From Psychrobacter arcticus 273-4 (GTDB taxonomy: Bacteria; Pseudomonadota; Gammaproteobacteria; Pseudomonadales; Moraxellaceae): DNA of 64,000 nucleotides. A model generated the notes under the pieces. The model saw only the letters and a list, made by a program, of their open reading frames with translations, searched no databases and was not told the origin of the DNA. Where the stretch lies: positions 806,001-870,000 of the forward strand of contig NC_007204.1 in the NCBI RefSeq assembly GCF_000012305.1. The letters are read 5' to 3'. Made by a program: the position numbers and the translations under genes. Positions 18,421 to 26,602 of the stretch are shown piece after piece (position 1 is the first letter of the stretch; each line of letters starts with the position of its first letter).

Positions 18421-20160
18421 ATGAGTGAGCAATCAAGCAACCATGCACAAAAAGACGAACAAAAAAATGACTTTATTCGTAATATCATTCGTGATGATGT
18501 TACTGCGCAAAAGTACCAACAGATTATCACTCGTTTCCCACCTGAGCCAAATGGTTACTTACATTTGGGTCACGTAAAATCTATTTGCTTAAACTTTGGT
18601 GTGGCTGAGGAGTTTGGCGGTGTCTGTAACCTGCGTTTTGATGACACCAACCCTACCGCAGAAAAGCAAGACTTCATTGATAACATCGAGAACGATGTAA
18701 AATGGCTAGGCTTTGAGTGGGCAGGAGAAGCGCATCATGCGTCAGGCTACTTTGACCAGTTGTATGCTTGGGCAGTGCAATTGATTGAGCAAGGCGATGC
18801 GTACGTAGACTTGCAGTCGCCTGAGCAAATCAAAGAAAACCGTGGCTCATTTAATGATGCAGGCACAGCGTCACCACATCGTGATGCCAGTGTCGAAGAA
18901 AACCTGCAACTCTTTGATGATATGAAAGAGGGCAAATATGCTGAAGGTAAAGCTGTTTTACGTGCCAAGATTGATATGGCAAGCCCAAATATGAACCTGC
19001 GCGATCCTGTTGTTTATCGCATCATGCATCAAACGCATCATCAAACTGGTGATAAATGGTGCATTTATCCGATGTATGATTTTGCCCATCCGCTCTCTGA
19101 TGCGCTCGAAGGCATTACTCATTCATTATGTACGCTAGAATTTGAAGACCATCGTCCATTTTATGACTGGGTAATAGAAAAGGTTGGCTTTGAGCAAGCG
19201 CCGCATCAGTATGAGTTTAGCCGCCTCAATGTTGATCATACATTAACCAGTAAGCGCAAATTAAAGCAGCTCGTTGATGAGAATATCGTTAGCAGTTGGG
19301 ACGATCCACGCATGCCGACTATTGCAGGTATGCGTCGCCGTGGTTATACGCCAGAAGGCTTACGTGACTTCTGTGAGCGTGTTGGTGTGACCAAAGTGGA
19401 CAGTGTTGTAGATTTCCGTCTGTTAGAATTTAGCATTCGTCAGTCACTAGAGACGACGACTGCACGTGGCATGGCAGTGCTCAAACCATTAAAAGTGACG
19501 ATTACTAACTTTGCGGAAGCTGTTAGCAGTTGGGAGTCGCAAAAGGCTGATAGCGTTCAAGCTCGCTTTGACGATGCCTCGCAGACTTTATGGCTGACTC
19601 AGCCAAACCATCCTAATGTCGATATGGGCGAGCGAGAGATTCCTTTCACTGAGACCATTTATATTGATCAAGGCGATTATGAGATTGAGCCGCCAGCGGG
19701 CTATAAGCGTCTGTCACCAGAGAAGAATGAGATTCGTCTGCGTAATACCTATGTATTGGCAGTAACTGAGCATATTACTGATGATAGCGGCAATGTGATT
19801 GAGCTAAAAGCAACGATTGATCCAGCTACTTTAGGTAACAACCCTGAAGGTCGCAAGGTGAAGGGTGTTATTCATTGGGTATCAGCGAGCCAAGGTATAC
19901 CAGCGACAGTACGCATGTATGAGCAGTTATTTAGTGTTGAAGACCCAAGTAGCGTTGCTGACGTACATCAAGCACTAAACCCAAACTCGTTGACTGAGCT
20001 CAATGCAGTGGTTGAACCATCATTGGTGAATGCAGATGCTGGTACGCGCTTCCAGTTTGAGCGTGAAGGTTACTTTATTTCTGATAGCGAAGATCATAGC
20101 AGTGATAAGCCAGTATTTAACCAAATCGTGAGCTTACGTGATAGTTATAAACCCGCTTAA
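18421..20160 (+). CDS. glnS: Glutaminyl-tRNA synthetase
   Basis: A class I aminoacyl-tRNA synthetase that charges tRNA-Gln directly. It has the HIGH-like signature PPEPNGYLHLGH, the glutaminyl-specific LRFDDTNP, and the KMSKS-equivalent LTSKRKL, followed by the C-terminal beta-barrel anticodon-binding domains (to residue 579). E. coli GlnS is 554 residues; a short charged N-terminal extension (about 20 residues, SNHAQKDEQKND) accounts for most of the difference. TTAGGAGC lies just before the ATG. Confidence 0.97.
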   Translation: MSEQSSNHAQKDEQKNDFIRNIIRDDVTAQKYQQIITRFPPEPNGYLHLGHVKSICLNFGVAEEFGGVCNLRFDDTNPTAEKQDFIDNIENDVKWLGFEWAGEAHHASGYFDQLYAWAVQLIEQGDAYVDLQSPEQIKENRGSFNDAGTASPHRDASVEENLQLFDDMKEGKYAEGKAVLRAKIDMASPNMNLRDPVVYRIMHQTHHQTGDKWCIYPMYDFAHPLSDALEGITHSLCTLEFEDHRPFYDWVIEKVGFEQAPHQYEFSRLNVDHTLTSKRKLKQLVDENIVSSWDDPRMPTIAGMRRRGYTPEGLRDFCERVGVTKVDSVVDFRLLEFSIRQSLETTTARGMAVLKPLKVTITNFAEAVSSWESQKADSVQARFDDASQTLWLTQPNHPNVDMGEREIPFTETIYIDQGDYEIEPPAGYKRLSPEKNEIRLRNTYVLAVTEHITDDSGNVIELKATIDPATLGNNPEGRKVKGVIHWVSASQGIPATVRMYEQLFSVEDPSSVADVHQALNPNSLTELNAVVEPSLVNADAGTRFQFEREGYFISDSEDHSSDKPVFNQIVSLRDSYKPA

Positions 20161-20225
20161 TTTATCATTAGCGCGATTAATACTTACTTGTAAGAAAATA
20201 CTGAACAATAGTAGTTTGCAAGATT

Positions 20226-20259
20226 ACCCATTTCTAGTACGCTAGGGATGGGCTTTTTT
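20226..20259 (+). terminator. Terminator after glnS
   Basis: Hairpin ACCCATTTCTAG / CTAGGGATGGGC followed by TTTTTT, 65 bp after the glnS stop. Confidence 0.8.
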
Positions 20260-20283
20260 GTGAATAAGCATAAATTTTAATCG

Positions 20284-20419
20284 TAGATGGTGAAAAGTAA
20301 TATTGATACAACACGTATTGCTGGTGCAAATTTTTCTTGCTTGCTGTGCCTACGCAGACAGAGGCTGCAAAAAATTTACACCAGCAATACGGTAGCGACT
20401 TTAAAGTATTTCAACTATA
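20284..20419. repeat. Palindromic TA-flanked repeat, subtype 1 (136 bp)
   Basis: Reverse orientation; begins TAGATGGTGAAAAG (a TC to AT change in the usual TAGTCGGTG) and ends TTTCAACTATA. It ends 18 bp before the ATG of the PLD-like gene, so the repeat supplies nearly all the DNA between that gene and the glnS terminator and may supply or block its promoter. Confidence 0.93.
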
Positions 20420-20437
20420 GATGGTGAGGGCATTAGA

Positions 20438-21184
20438 ATGGCAAAGTTTTTAAACAGCAGTGGTACAACTTATCATTTAGAAGAGTTGATTAAAAATGCG
20501 TCTGACAGATTAATTATTATTAGCCCCTATTTAAAGCTTAATGAGCGTATTAAAGAGCTATTAGAGGATCGTAATCGTCTTAAAATTGATATCCGTATTG
20601 TTTATGGTAAAAATGATTTGCACCCAGAAGAAATCAACTGGCTTAAAAATCTGACTTTTATTCGTACGAGCTTTTGTAAAAACTTGCATGCGAAGTGCTA
20701 CCTTAATGAAAATGAGTGCATCATTACTAGCTTAAACCTTTATGAATTTAGCCAAGTAAATAATAATGAAATGGGTGTGCTGATTTACCGTAACGAAGAT
20801 GCGAAGCTTTATGCCGATACTTATGAGGAAGCCCAGCGCATTATTCGTATCAGTGATGAAGTAAGAATGTCTCTTGAAAAAGTAGTTGAGCCTGATAATA
20901 GAGTCGAGACAAAACTTAGCTCTGATAGCCCATCTCAAAGCTCTACTATAAGTAATCCTACAGAGGTAACAACCTTTAATTACTCTAAACTGACGACGGC
21001 TAAGCTTGCCAAAGAATTGGGATTGAAGACGCAAGAATTAAACGAGAAGTTACTCGCCGCTGGTTATCTACAAGAGCAAGAAGAGGAGTTGATATTGACC
21101 GATGCTGGGCGTGCAGCAGGCGGTACGAGTAAGCGTGGAAAGTTTGGCGAGTTTTGTTTGTGGGATTCAGGGATGGTGATATAA
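20438..21184 (+). CDS. Phospholipase D-like domain protein with C-terminal helical domain
   Basis: The 248 residues open with a PLD-like fold (about 1-150) holding a single HKD-type motif, LHAKCYLNENECIITSLNL. The usual aspartate is replaced here by glutamate. One motif per chain suggests a dimer, as in nuclease members of the superfamily. After a Ser/Thr-rich linker (about 155-185), residues 190-240 look like a winged-helix segment (KLAKELGLKTQELNEKLLAAGY) ending near FGEFCLWD. Substrate is unknown: nucleic acid is as likely as lipid. There is no signal peptide. The gene is monocistronic, directly after a repeat copy. Confidence 0.75.
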   Translation: MAKFLNSSGTTYHLEELIKNASDRLIIISPYLKLNERIKELLEDRNRLKIDIRIVYGKNDLHPEEINWLKNLTFIRTSFCKNLHAKCYLNENECIITSLNLYEFSQVNNNEMGVLIYRNEDAKLYADTYEEAQRIIRISDEVRMSLEKVVEPDNRVETKLSSDSPSQSSTISNPTEVTTFNYSKLTTAKLAKELGLKTQELNEKLLAAGYLQEQEEELILTDAGRAAGGTSKRGKFGEFCLWDSGMVI

Positions 21185-21473
21185 CAATCTCTTTAACTTA
21201 TCAAGTTTTAACCCATTACTGTGTTTTCAAATAATTACTTTGCTACATTCTACTTGGTAATAAAAGGAATAACTGCATTACAATCCGTCACAAGACATTC
21301 ATAACCAGTTTGTTAATATAAAGGAAGTTTTTTGCTGACGTACTTTGAGATATTATGTACTATCCATATAGTATCTAACTGAATAGTATCCAACTGAGTA
21401 TGTTGATAATAATAGAGCGCATGGATAGCCTTTGATAATAGCGTTCATCATGAATATAAATAAGGAATAAAGC

Positions 21474-22112
21474 ATGGCACATTTACGTTTAGGCGATACC
21501 GCACCAAACTTTGACGCGACCACCACAGAGGGTGATATCAATTTCCATGAGTGGGCGGGTGATAACTGGGTGGTTTTCTTCTCACATCCAGCCGATTTTA
21601 CCCCAGTATGCACCACTGAGCTTGGCCGCGCTGCTGCGCTAAATGGTGAGTTTCAGAAGCGCGGTGTGAAGCCAATTTGTATCTCTGTTGACGGTATCGA
21701 TGACCACCATGCGTGGGCAAAAGACATCGGTGAGACTCAAGGTACTGAGCTAAATTTCCCAATCATCGCTGACCCTAATAAAGAAGTCGCTGAGCTATAT
21801 GACATGATGCACCCAAATGCAGACAGCACGCATACAGTACGTAGTGTCTTTATTATTGATCCAAGCAAAAAGATTCGCCTAACGCTGACATATCCTGCCA
21901 GTTGTGGTCGTAACTTTGATGAAATTATCCGCGTTATTGACGCGCTGCAATTGTCTGATGAGTACAACATTGCAACGCCAGTTGACTGGAAAGATGGCGA
22001 TGATGTTATCATTCCACCAAGCGTAAAAAACGAAGATATCGCTGCAAAATATCCAAAAGGTCACACAGAAATCAAGCCATATCTACGTACTACTCCTGCA
22101 CCTAATAAATAA
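21474..22112 (+). CDS. 1-Cys peroxiredoxin (Prx6 type)
   Basis: A thiol peroxidase of 212 residues that reduces hydrogen peroxide and organic hydroperoxides. The peroxidatic cysteine is Cys46 in DFTPVCTTE. The C-terminal region ATPVDWKDGDDVIIPPS is characteristic of the Prx6 subfamily, which lacks the C-terminal resolving cysteine of AhpC. A cysteine in PASCGRNF replaces the threonine usual in that block and could serve as a local partner thiol. A GST gene follows 290 bp later, suggesting a shared stress role, though a terminator separates them. AAGGAATAAAGC precedes the ATG. Confidence 0.92.
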   Translation: MAHLRLGDTAPNFDATTTEGDINFHEWAGDNWVVFFSHPADFTPVCTTELGRAAALNGEFQKRGVKPICISVDGIDDHHAWAKDIGETQGTELNFPIIADPNKEVAELYDMMHPNADSTHTVRSVFIIDPSKKIRLTLTYPASCGRNFDEIIRVIDALQLSDEYNIATPVDWKDGDDVIIPPSVKNEDIAAKYPKGHTEIKPYLRTTPAPNK

Positions 22113-22149
22113 TAAGCTGGAGCATGTCAGTTTGATTAAGATATGATTC

Positions 22150-22184
22150 AAAAAGTCCCATAATGTAAAATTGTGGGGCTTTTT
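22150..22184 (+). terminator. Terminator after the peroxiredoxin gene
   Basis: AAAAAGTCCCA / TGTGGGGCTTTTT hairpin with T-run, about 40 bp after the stop codon. Confidence 0.8.
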
Positions 22185-22400
22185 GCTATTAAGCTTGTTA
22201 TCAGAACCGTCAGCTAAATAAGGCTTTGCTATGATAAGCAGAGTACGTTATAACTATTAAATCAAGCATGGATAATTTGGATATGAATTGTTATCGTTAA
22301 TACTCGATCCAATAGTGCATTTGATACTTGATAACACAACAAACATAATAAAGTACAGCAGCGCTGAGTCGCTTTTAAGCCCACCTTACAAGGAGTTTTT

Positions 22401-23063
22401 ATGAAAAAGTTATACATTACTCGTACCGCACCCAATCCACGGAAGGCACTTATTTTATTGGCGTCAAAAGGTATCGATATTGATGATATGGATGACCTAG
22501 ATGTGATTGATATTGACTTTGCTATCAACGAGCAAATGTCAGAGACATTTACCAAAATAAATCCCATGCAAACCGTACCCGTTTTGACATTAGATGATGG
22601 TACCGTGCTCAATGACTCGCAGGCAGTTTGTGAATATCTCGACCGTGTTTATGGTGAGCGTTCGGTGATGGGCAATGATGTGGTACAGCGTGCGCAAGTG
22701 TGCTCTATGCGCCGTATCGCTGAATTTGAGGTGTTATATAACTTTATGCTCGCCTTTCAGCATAGTCACCCATCAAAAGCCCAGCATGTTGAGCAAGTAC
22801 CAGAATTTGTCGCGCCCTCTATCGCACGTGCTGTCAAAGCCTTGGTATATTTTGATACCATGCTGGACGGTCATGAGTATTTGGTTGGTGACCAACTGAG
22901 CTTTGCTGATATTGTGCTGTATTTGAGTTTGGATTTTGGCAAAGTCCTCCAAGTCAATCCCAATGAGCAGGGCGACAATCTTGCCCGTTTTTACCAGATG
23001 ATGAACGAACGTTTTAGTATTAAAAACATGGCAAAAGCCAAACCCATCCATGAAGAGGATTAG
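22401..23063 (+). CDS. Glutathione S-transferase family protein
   Basis: A 220-residue cytosolic GST. The N-terminal thioredoxin-like half (about 1-85) ends in the glutathione-site segment INPMQTVPVL ... LNDSQAVCEYLD, with the cis-proline and the Asp-Ser pair. The C-terminal helical half has the N-capping-box-like LVGDQLSFADIVLYL. The likely catalytic residue near the start is unclear (TRTAPNPRK), so the class is not assigned. AAGGAGTTTTT lies before the ATG. It is followed by a repeat copy. Confidence 0.87.
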   Translation: MKKLYITRTAPNPRKALILLASKGIDIDDMDDLDVIDIDFAINEQMSETFTKINPMQTVPVLTLDDGTVLNDSQAVCEYLDRVYGERSVMGNDVVQRAQVCSMRRIAEFEVLYNFMLAFQHSHPSKAQHVEQVPEFVAPSIARAVKALVYFDTMLDGHEYLVGDQLSFADIVLYLSLDFGKVLQVNPNEQGDNLARFYQMMNERFSIKNMAKAKPIHEED

Positions 23064-23179
23064 AGCAGTAAGTTTTTAAGAATGTACTGATAAGCAACAA
23101 CAGCTTTGCGTAACGAGGATAACTCCTAATAATGTAAGGCTGTTTTGCTATGGTTAATATCAAAAATAGCGTCAGCAAC

Positions 23180-23317
23180 TATAGTTGAAATACTTTAAAG
23201 TCGCTACCGTATTGCTGGTGTAAATTTTTTGCAGCCTCTGTCTGCGTAGGCACAGCAAGCAAGAAAAATTTGCACCAGCAGTACGTGTTGTATCGATATT
23301 ACTTTTCACCGACTATA
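23180..23317. repeat. Palindromic TA-flanked repeat, subtype 1 (138 bp)
   Basis: Begins TATAGTTGAAATAC and ends CACCGACTATA, 117 bp after the GST stop codon. Confidence 0.93.
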
Positions 23318-23536
23318 TGTGAAATTTACTATGGATGTATAAAATTAAACACTTCGTTACACCCCTATCAGTCATGAGCGCTATAGTGGTCAGATTATTA
23401 CCCTTTGATGAAAGTCGCTATAAATACCCTTTAAGTCATCTGATGGATGTCTCATGTACAATTTTGGCAGTTAGATTTTGTAGATTAAATGGGTTAAAAG
23501 TCGAATTAAAAAGTATAACTGCAAGGTATGATCTTG

Positions 23537-24436
23537 ATGACACTATCTTTTAAATCTGCCCTATTGCCAACTATGCTAGCGATAAGTTTGGCATTAAGTG
23601 CCTGCCAAGATGCTTCCGTTCCAACGGATGCAAATATTGAGGCAGCTGATACTAATATGAGCACCGAAAATGCTGATGTAGATAATAATACTGCCACGTT
23701 AGCTAAGGCGAGTGAGATGAGCGCTGAAGAACAAATGATTGCCAATCTTGCGCGTTATCGTTGGACACTACTCGATATCGATGACAAAAGTGGTGGACCA
23801 GTTATAACGACGCTTGTAGATATTAAGAATCAAGTAACGCTGTTGTTTAAACATAATCAAGGTCACAACACCCTGAATTATGGTGTAGGCTGTAACACTA
23901 TGAGTGCGGGTTATCAACTGCAAGGTCATACACTAACAACTGAAGATAGCATGAGTACTAAAATGCTATGCGAAAATCTAAATAAGGCAGAAAATAGTTT
24001 AGATACCTTGATGCAAGGCACTAGTGAGATAAGTGTTACTGAAGGTGAGAATCCAGTACTAACGCAAGTGACGAGCAATGCTGTGACTTTGACTTGGAAA
24101 GGTAGGCTGACGTCACAAGCCAAGTACAATGGTAAGGGTGAGACTGTATTTTGGGCAGTAAACGCTAACAAAATAGCGTGCGCCGATAATAGCTCAGAGA
24201 TGTGTCTACAAGTGAAACCCATCACTTATAATGATCAAGGGATTAAAACCAGTGAAGGTAAGTGGTCTGCATTTAATGGTGAAATTGATGGCTATCAGTA
24301 TGATGGCAAGCATAATGAAGTGCTAAGAATACAGCGCTACTCGTTAAATCAGGGTGGAGCAGAGGAACAGAATGCAGCCGCTGAAAAGTATGCTTATGTA
24401 CTAGACGCTGTCATTGAAAGCTCAGTGGTAGAATAG
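23537..24436 (+). CDS. Lipoprotein with META and DUF4377 domains
   Basis: A signal peptide ends with LALSA-C, so this is a lipoprotein. After an acidic linker comes a META (HslJ-like) domain (about 65-180: RYRWTLLDID, YGVGCNTMSAGYQLQGHTL) and then a DUF4377-like domain (about 195-275: VNANKIACADNSSEMCLQVK, GEIDGYQY). META proteins are tied to heat-shock and novobiocin resistance in E. coli, but no reaction is known. An ATG at 23528 is also in frame; AAGGT lies 10 bases before 23537. It is preceded by a repeat copy and has no obvious operon partner. Confidence 0.8.
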   Translation: MTLSFKSALLPTMLAISLALSACQDASVPTDANIEAADTNMSTENADVDNNTATLAKASEMSAEEQMIANLARYRWTLLDIDDKSGGPVITTLVDIKNQVTLLFKHNQGHNTLNYGVGCNTMSAGYQLQGHTLTTEDSMSTKMLCENLNKAENSLDTLMQGTSEISVTEGENPVLTQVTSNAVTLTWKGRLTSQAKYNGKGETVFWAVNANKIACADNSSEMCLQVKPITYNDQGIKTSEGKWSAFNGEIDGYQYDGKHNEVLRIQRYSLNQGGAEEQNAAAEKYAYVLDAVIESSVVE

Positions 24437-24457
24437 CGCTGATTAATTATTAATAAA

Positions 24458-24603
24458 TATAGTCGATTCCAAATAAAGTAGATACATCATCTTTTGACGC
24501 GGTACTGGTATAAATTTTTCTGGCGTGCTGTGCCTACGCAGACAGAGGCTGCAAAAAATTCATTCCAGTCCCGCTGTATCATTTTTATACTGGGCTTACT
24601 ATA
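24458..24603. repeat. Palindromic TA-flanked repeat, subtype 2 (146 bp)
   Basis: Begins TATAGTCGATTCCAAATAAA and ends GGGCTTACTATA. The core GCTGTGCCTACGCAGACAGA is identical to the other subtypes, but the arms (ACTGGTATAAATTTTT and AAAAAATTCATTCCAGT) are different. The only other subtype 2 copy is at 55147. Confidence 0.92.
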
Positions 24604-24621
24604 GTGACCTTCAATATTGAT

Positions 24622-24658
24622 AAAAAAAACACGCGACCAGATGGTGCGTGTTTTTTTT
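24622..24658. terminator. Bidirectional rho-independent terminator
   Basis: Arms AAAAAAAACACGC and GCGTGTTTTTTTT between the convergent META-protein gene and ruvC. Confidence 0.93.
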
Positions 24659-24679
24659 ATCATTGTTTTATAAGCATTT

Positions 24680-25264
24680 TTAACGCAAATTTCCTAAGTC
24701 TTCTTCAGTTAAACGCCAGCGACCTTTTTTCTTAGACGCACCGCGCCCGCGCATGGCACTGTTTAATATAAGTTTGTTCATCGAATGGCTTGAGTGCGCA
24801 TGACAGATGGCGCAGGCAAGACCGTCTGCCGCATCTTGTTGTGGTACAAAGTCCAAAGTCAGTATGCGGCACACCATGTCTTGTACTTGCTCTTTTGCTG
24901 CTGCGCCATAGCCGCAAACGGCTTGTTTTATTTGGCGAGCAGTATATTCTGAGACTTCCAAATCCAGTGCTACCATCGCTGCAATGGCTGCACCACGTGC
25001 TTGCCCCAGCTTAAGCGCTGAATCAGGGTTTTCTGCCATAAATACTTGTTCAATTGCCGTATAAATAGGCTCATCTGCATATTTTAGATGATGCTGAGTA
25101 ATACGCGTCAAGCCATTAAAAATACGTTTTAGGCGTTCAGGCATCTCTTTGGTATCGGTACGAATAGTACCTGAATCAATATAGGTGAGCTTATCACCCG
25201 TTTGTTGAAGGATTCCATAGCCGGTCATGCGTGAACCTGGATCAATCCCAATAATAATTGCCAT
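24680..25264 (-). CDS. ruvC: Holliday junction resolvase RuvC
   Basis: An endonuclease that cuts Holliday junctions symmetrically, working with RuvAB. It opens with [14 protein letters not shown], whose Asp is the first catalytic acid; the second carboxylate region is AIEQVF, and the last acidic pair lies in [15 protein letters not shown] longer reading frame begins at 25336, but a GGA 8 bases before the ATG at 25264 and homology to the family N-terminus fix that start, giving 194 residues. A Lys/Arg-rich tail ([11 protein letters not shown]) extends the usual 173 residues. ruvA and ruvB are together 12 kb away, so the three genes are not in one operon. Confidence 0.96.
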   Translation of the reverse strand: MAIIIGIDPGSRMTGYGILQQTGDKLTYIDSGTIRTDTKEMPERLKRIFNGLTRITQHHLKYADEPIYTAIEQVFMAENPDSALKLGQARGAAIAAMVALDLEVSEYTARQIKQAVCGYGAAAKEQVQDMVCRILTLDFVPQQDAADGLACAICHAHSSHSMNKLILNSAMRGRGASKKKGRWRLTEEDLGNLR

Positions 25265-25416
25265 AGTGTTCCATCTTGCTGACATTTTGTTGTAGGGCTT
25301 AAAAATTAGCCGTAAGTTTGATAGTATAGCAATCAATCCCCATATACATCATATGTTAGCCATTTTAAGTTGCATGGCGCTCAATTTATTGATTTTATTT
25401 TATAGGACGACGCTTT

Positions 25417-26034
25417 ATGGGTCAGATAGTTGGTATTGCCATCGTATGGTTTATTATCGAGATGCTGCTTTGGTATTTGCTTGCTCAATTTACGAGTGGC
25501 TGGTGGGTATTTATGTGGTTCATTATCGCCACCGTCATCGGTATCACGCTCCTGCGTAAAGGCATGGCAGCTCTCAATCCAATGGCACAACAGATGAAAG
25601 CGGGCGGTATGATGAACCCATCGATGCGTCCGCAAGAATCGACTATGATCAAAAGTGTGGCCATGGCAGCGGCTGGTATTTTGCTACTCATTCCAGGTGT
25701 GCTCAGTGACTTGTTGGCGTTACTTGTTATATTGCCGCCAGTGCAGAAAAAGCTCAAAGACTTTGCCAATAATTATGTCATGAACAATCAGCAAAAAATG
25801 ATGGAAATGATGGCTAAGCAGATGGGTGGTGGTCAAAATCCATTTGGTGGCGCAGGTGGTATGGGCGGTCAAAACCCGTTTGGCGGCGCCGGTGGTATGA
25901 ATAACCAAAGTCCATTTGGTCAACAACAAAACCCGTTCGGTAATGTGTTTAAGCAGCATACAACAGTCGATGGTACGGCAAAAACTATTCCTAAAGATGT
26001 GAAAAAAATTACTAAATCTGCTAATGATGAGTAG
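25417..26034 (+). CDS. fxsA: FxsA family membrane protein with Gly/Asn-rich tail
   Basis: A small inner-membrane protein with two N-terminal helices (about 5-45, IAIVWFIIEMLLWYLLAQF and WWVFMWFIIATVIGITLL), a further hydrophobic helix (about 78-108) and a cytoplasmic tail. FxsA was named for suppressing F-plasmid exclusion of phage T7 in E. coli; its normal role is unknown. Here the tail has repeated Gly-Gly and Asn-Pro-Phe units (GGQNPFGGAGGMGGQNPFGG), followed by a Lys-rich end. At 205 residues it is longer than E. coli FxsA (158) because of that tail. AGGACG precedes the ATG. Confidence 0.88.
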   Translation: MGQIVGIAIVWFIIEMLLWYLLAQFTSGWWVFMWFIIATVIGITLLRKGMAALNPMAQQMKAGGMMNPSMRPQESTMIKSVAMAAAGILLLIPGVLSDLLALLVILPPVQKKLKDFANNYVMNNQQKMMEMMAKQMGGGQNPFGGAGGMGGQNPFGGAGGMNNQSPFGQQQNPFGNVFKQHTTVDGTAKTIPKDVKKITKSANDE

Positions 26035-26070
26035 AGTATTAATCCGTAGATATCAAGTTATTTAGCATAA

Positions 26071-26107
26071 AAAAAGCCCCTTTCGTCAATGAGAAAAGGG
26101 GCTTTTT
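26071..26107 (+). terminator. Terminator after fxsA
   Basis: AAAAAGCCCCTTT / AAAAGGGGCTTTTT hairpin. It also lies downstream of the 3' end of 6S RNA on the other strand and could serve both. Confidence 0.9.
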
Positions 26108-26171
26108 AGTAGTTGTAATTCGTTCTTTATAAAGGTAGTACTTATAAATAAAAAAACTACTAACCGAATAT

Positions 26172-26362
26172 AACAACCGAAGTGCCGCCGCAAGATGGTG
26201 ACCCATGAACCGTGAAGTTCAGGGCGGATGCGTCACTGCCTCGGCAGGTTTCCTGATACACCGCAAGCGGTGCAGGCATACACAATGAAGCAATAGGTAC
26301 CACATCCTGGTAAAGCATTATCGGCTCAGGGAATAAACATCTGCTAGCCAACACTTCAGAAT
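26172..26362 (-). ncRNA. ssrS: 6S RNA
   Basis: 6S RNA imitates an open promoter and sequesters sigma-70 RNA polymerase in stationary phase. Read on the minus strand, the sequence has TTCCCTGAGCCGATA, which matches the E. coli 6S segment CCCCTGAGCCGATA. Later come GAACTTCACGGTTCATGGG (compare GAACCAAGGGTTCAAGGG) and the 3' block GCGGCGGCA, also identical in E. coli. The ends pair (CTGAAGTG with CACTTCGG) to form the closing stem. A promoter is visible upstream. The ends are estimated to within a few bases. The gene is not next to a ygfA homologue here, unlike E. coli. Confidence 0.9.
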
Positions 26363-26368
26363 ATAATT

Positions 26369-26397
26369 ATCTTAACCAATGGTTTGAGTGATTGCAA
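26369..26397 (-). promoter_or_regulatory. Sigma-70 promoter of 6S RNA
   Basis: On the minus strand TTGCAA (26392-26397) and TAAGAT (26369-26374) are 17 bases apart, placing the transcript start a few bases before the predicted 5' stem. Confidence 0.7.
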
Positions 26398-26602
26398 GTA
26401 CGATTTACAGATTGCTACGTGGTTTTAATAATGAGCATTATTGCGATGGGAGCTTTATTACATCTACATTTGGTCATAAAGCAATCAACTGTTGGCTAAA
26501 AAGCTCATTTTTCAGCTATTTCAAGATGTGTGCTAATATAGAGAACTTTATACATCCTAATACAGCATTATAGGCGTTCATTCACTTGAGGAGCGGTAAT
26601 CC

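Noticed and set aside
23335-23553. 72-residue ORF before the META lipoprotein gene
   Set aside because: It overlaps the real start in another frame and shows no protein-like features.
26160-26354. 64-residue open frame on the minus strand
   Set aside because: It lies over the 6S RNA and has no ribosome site or family resemblance.
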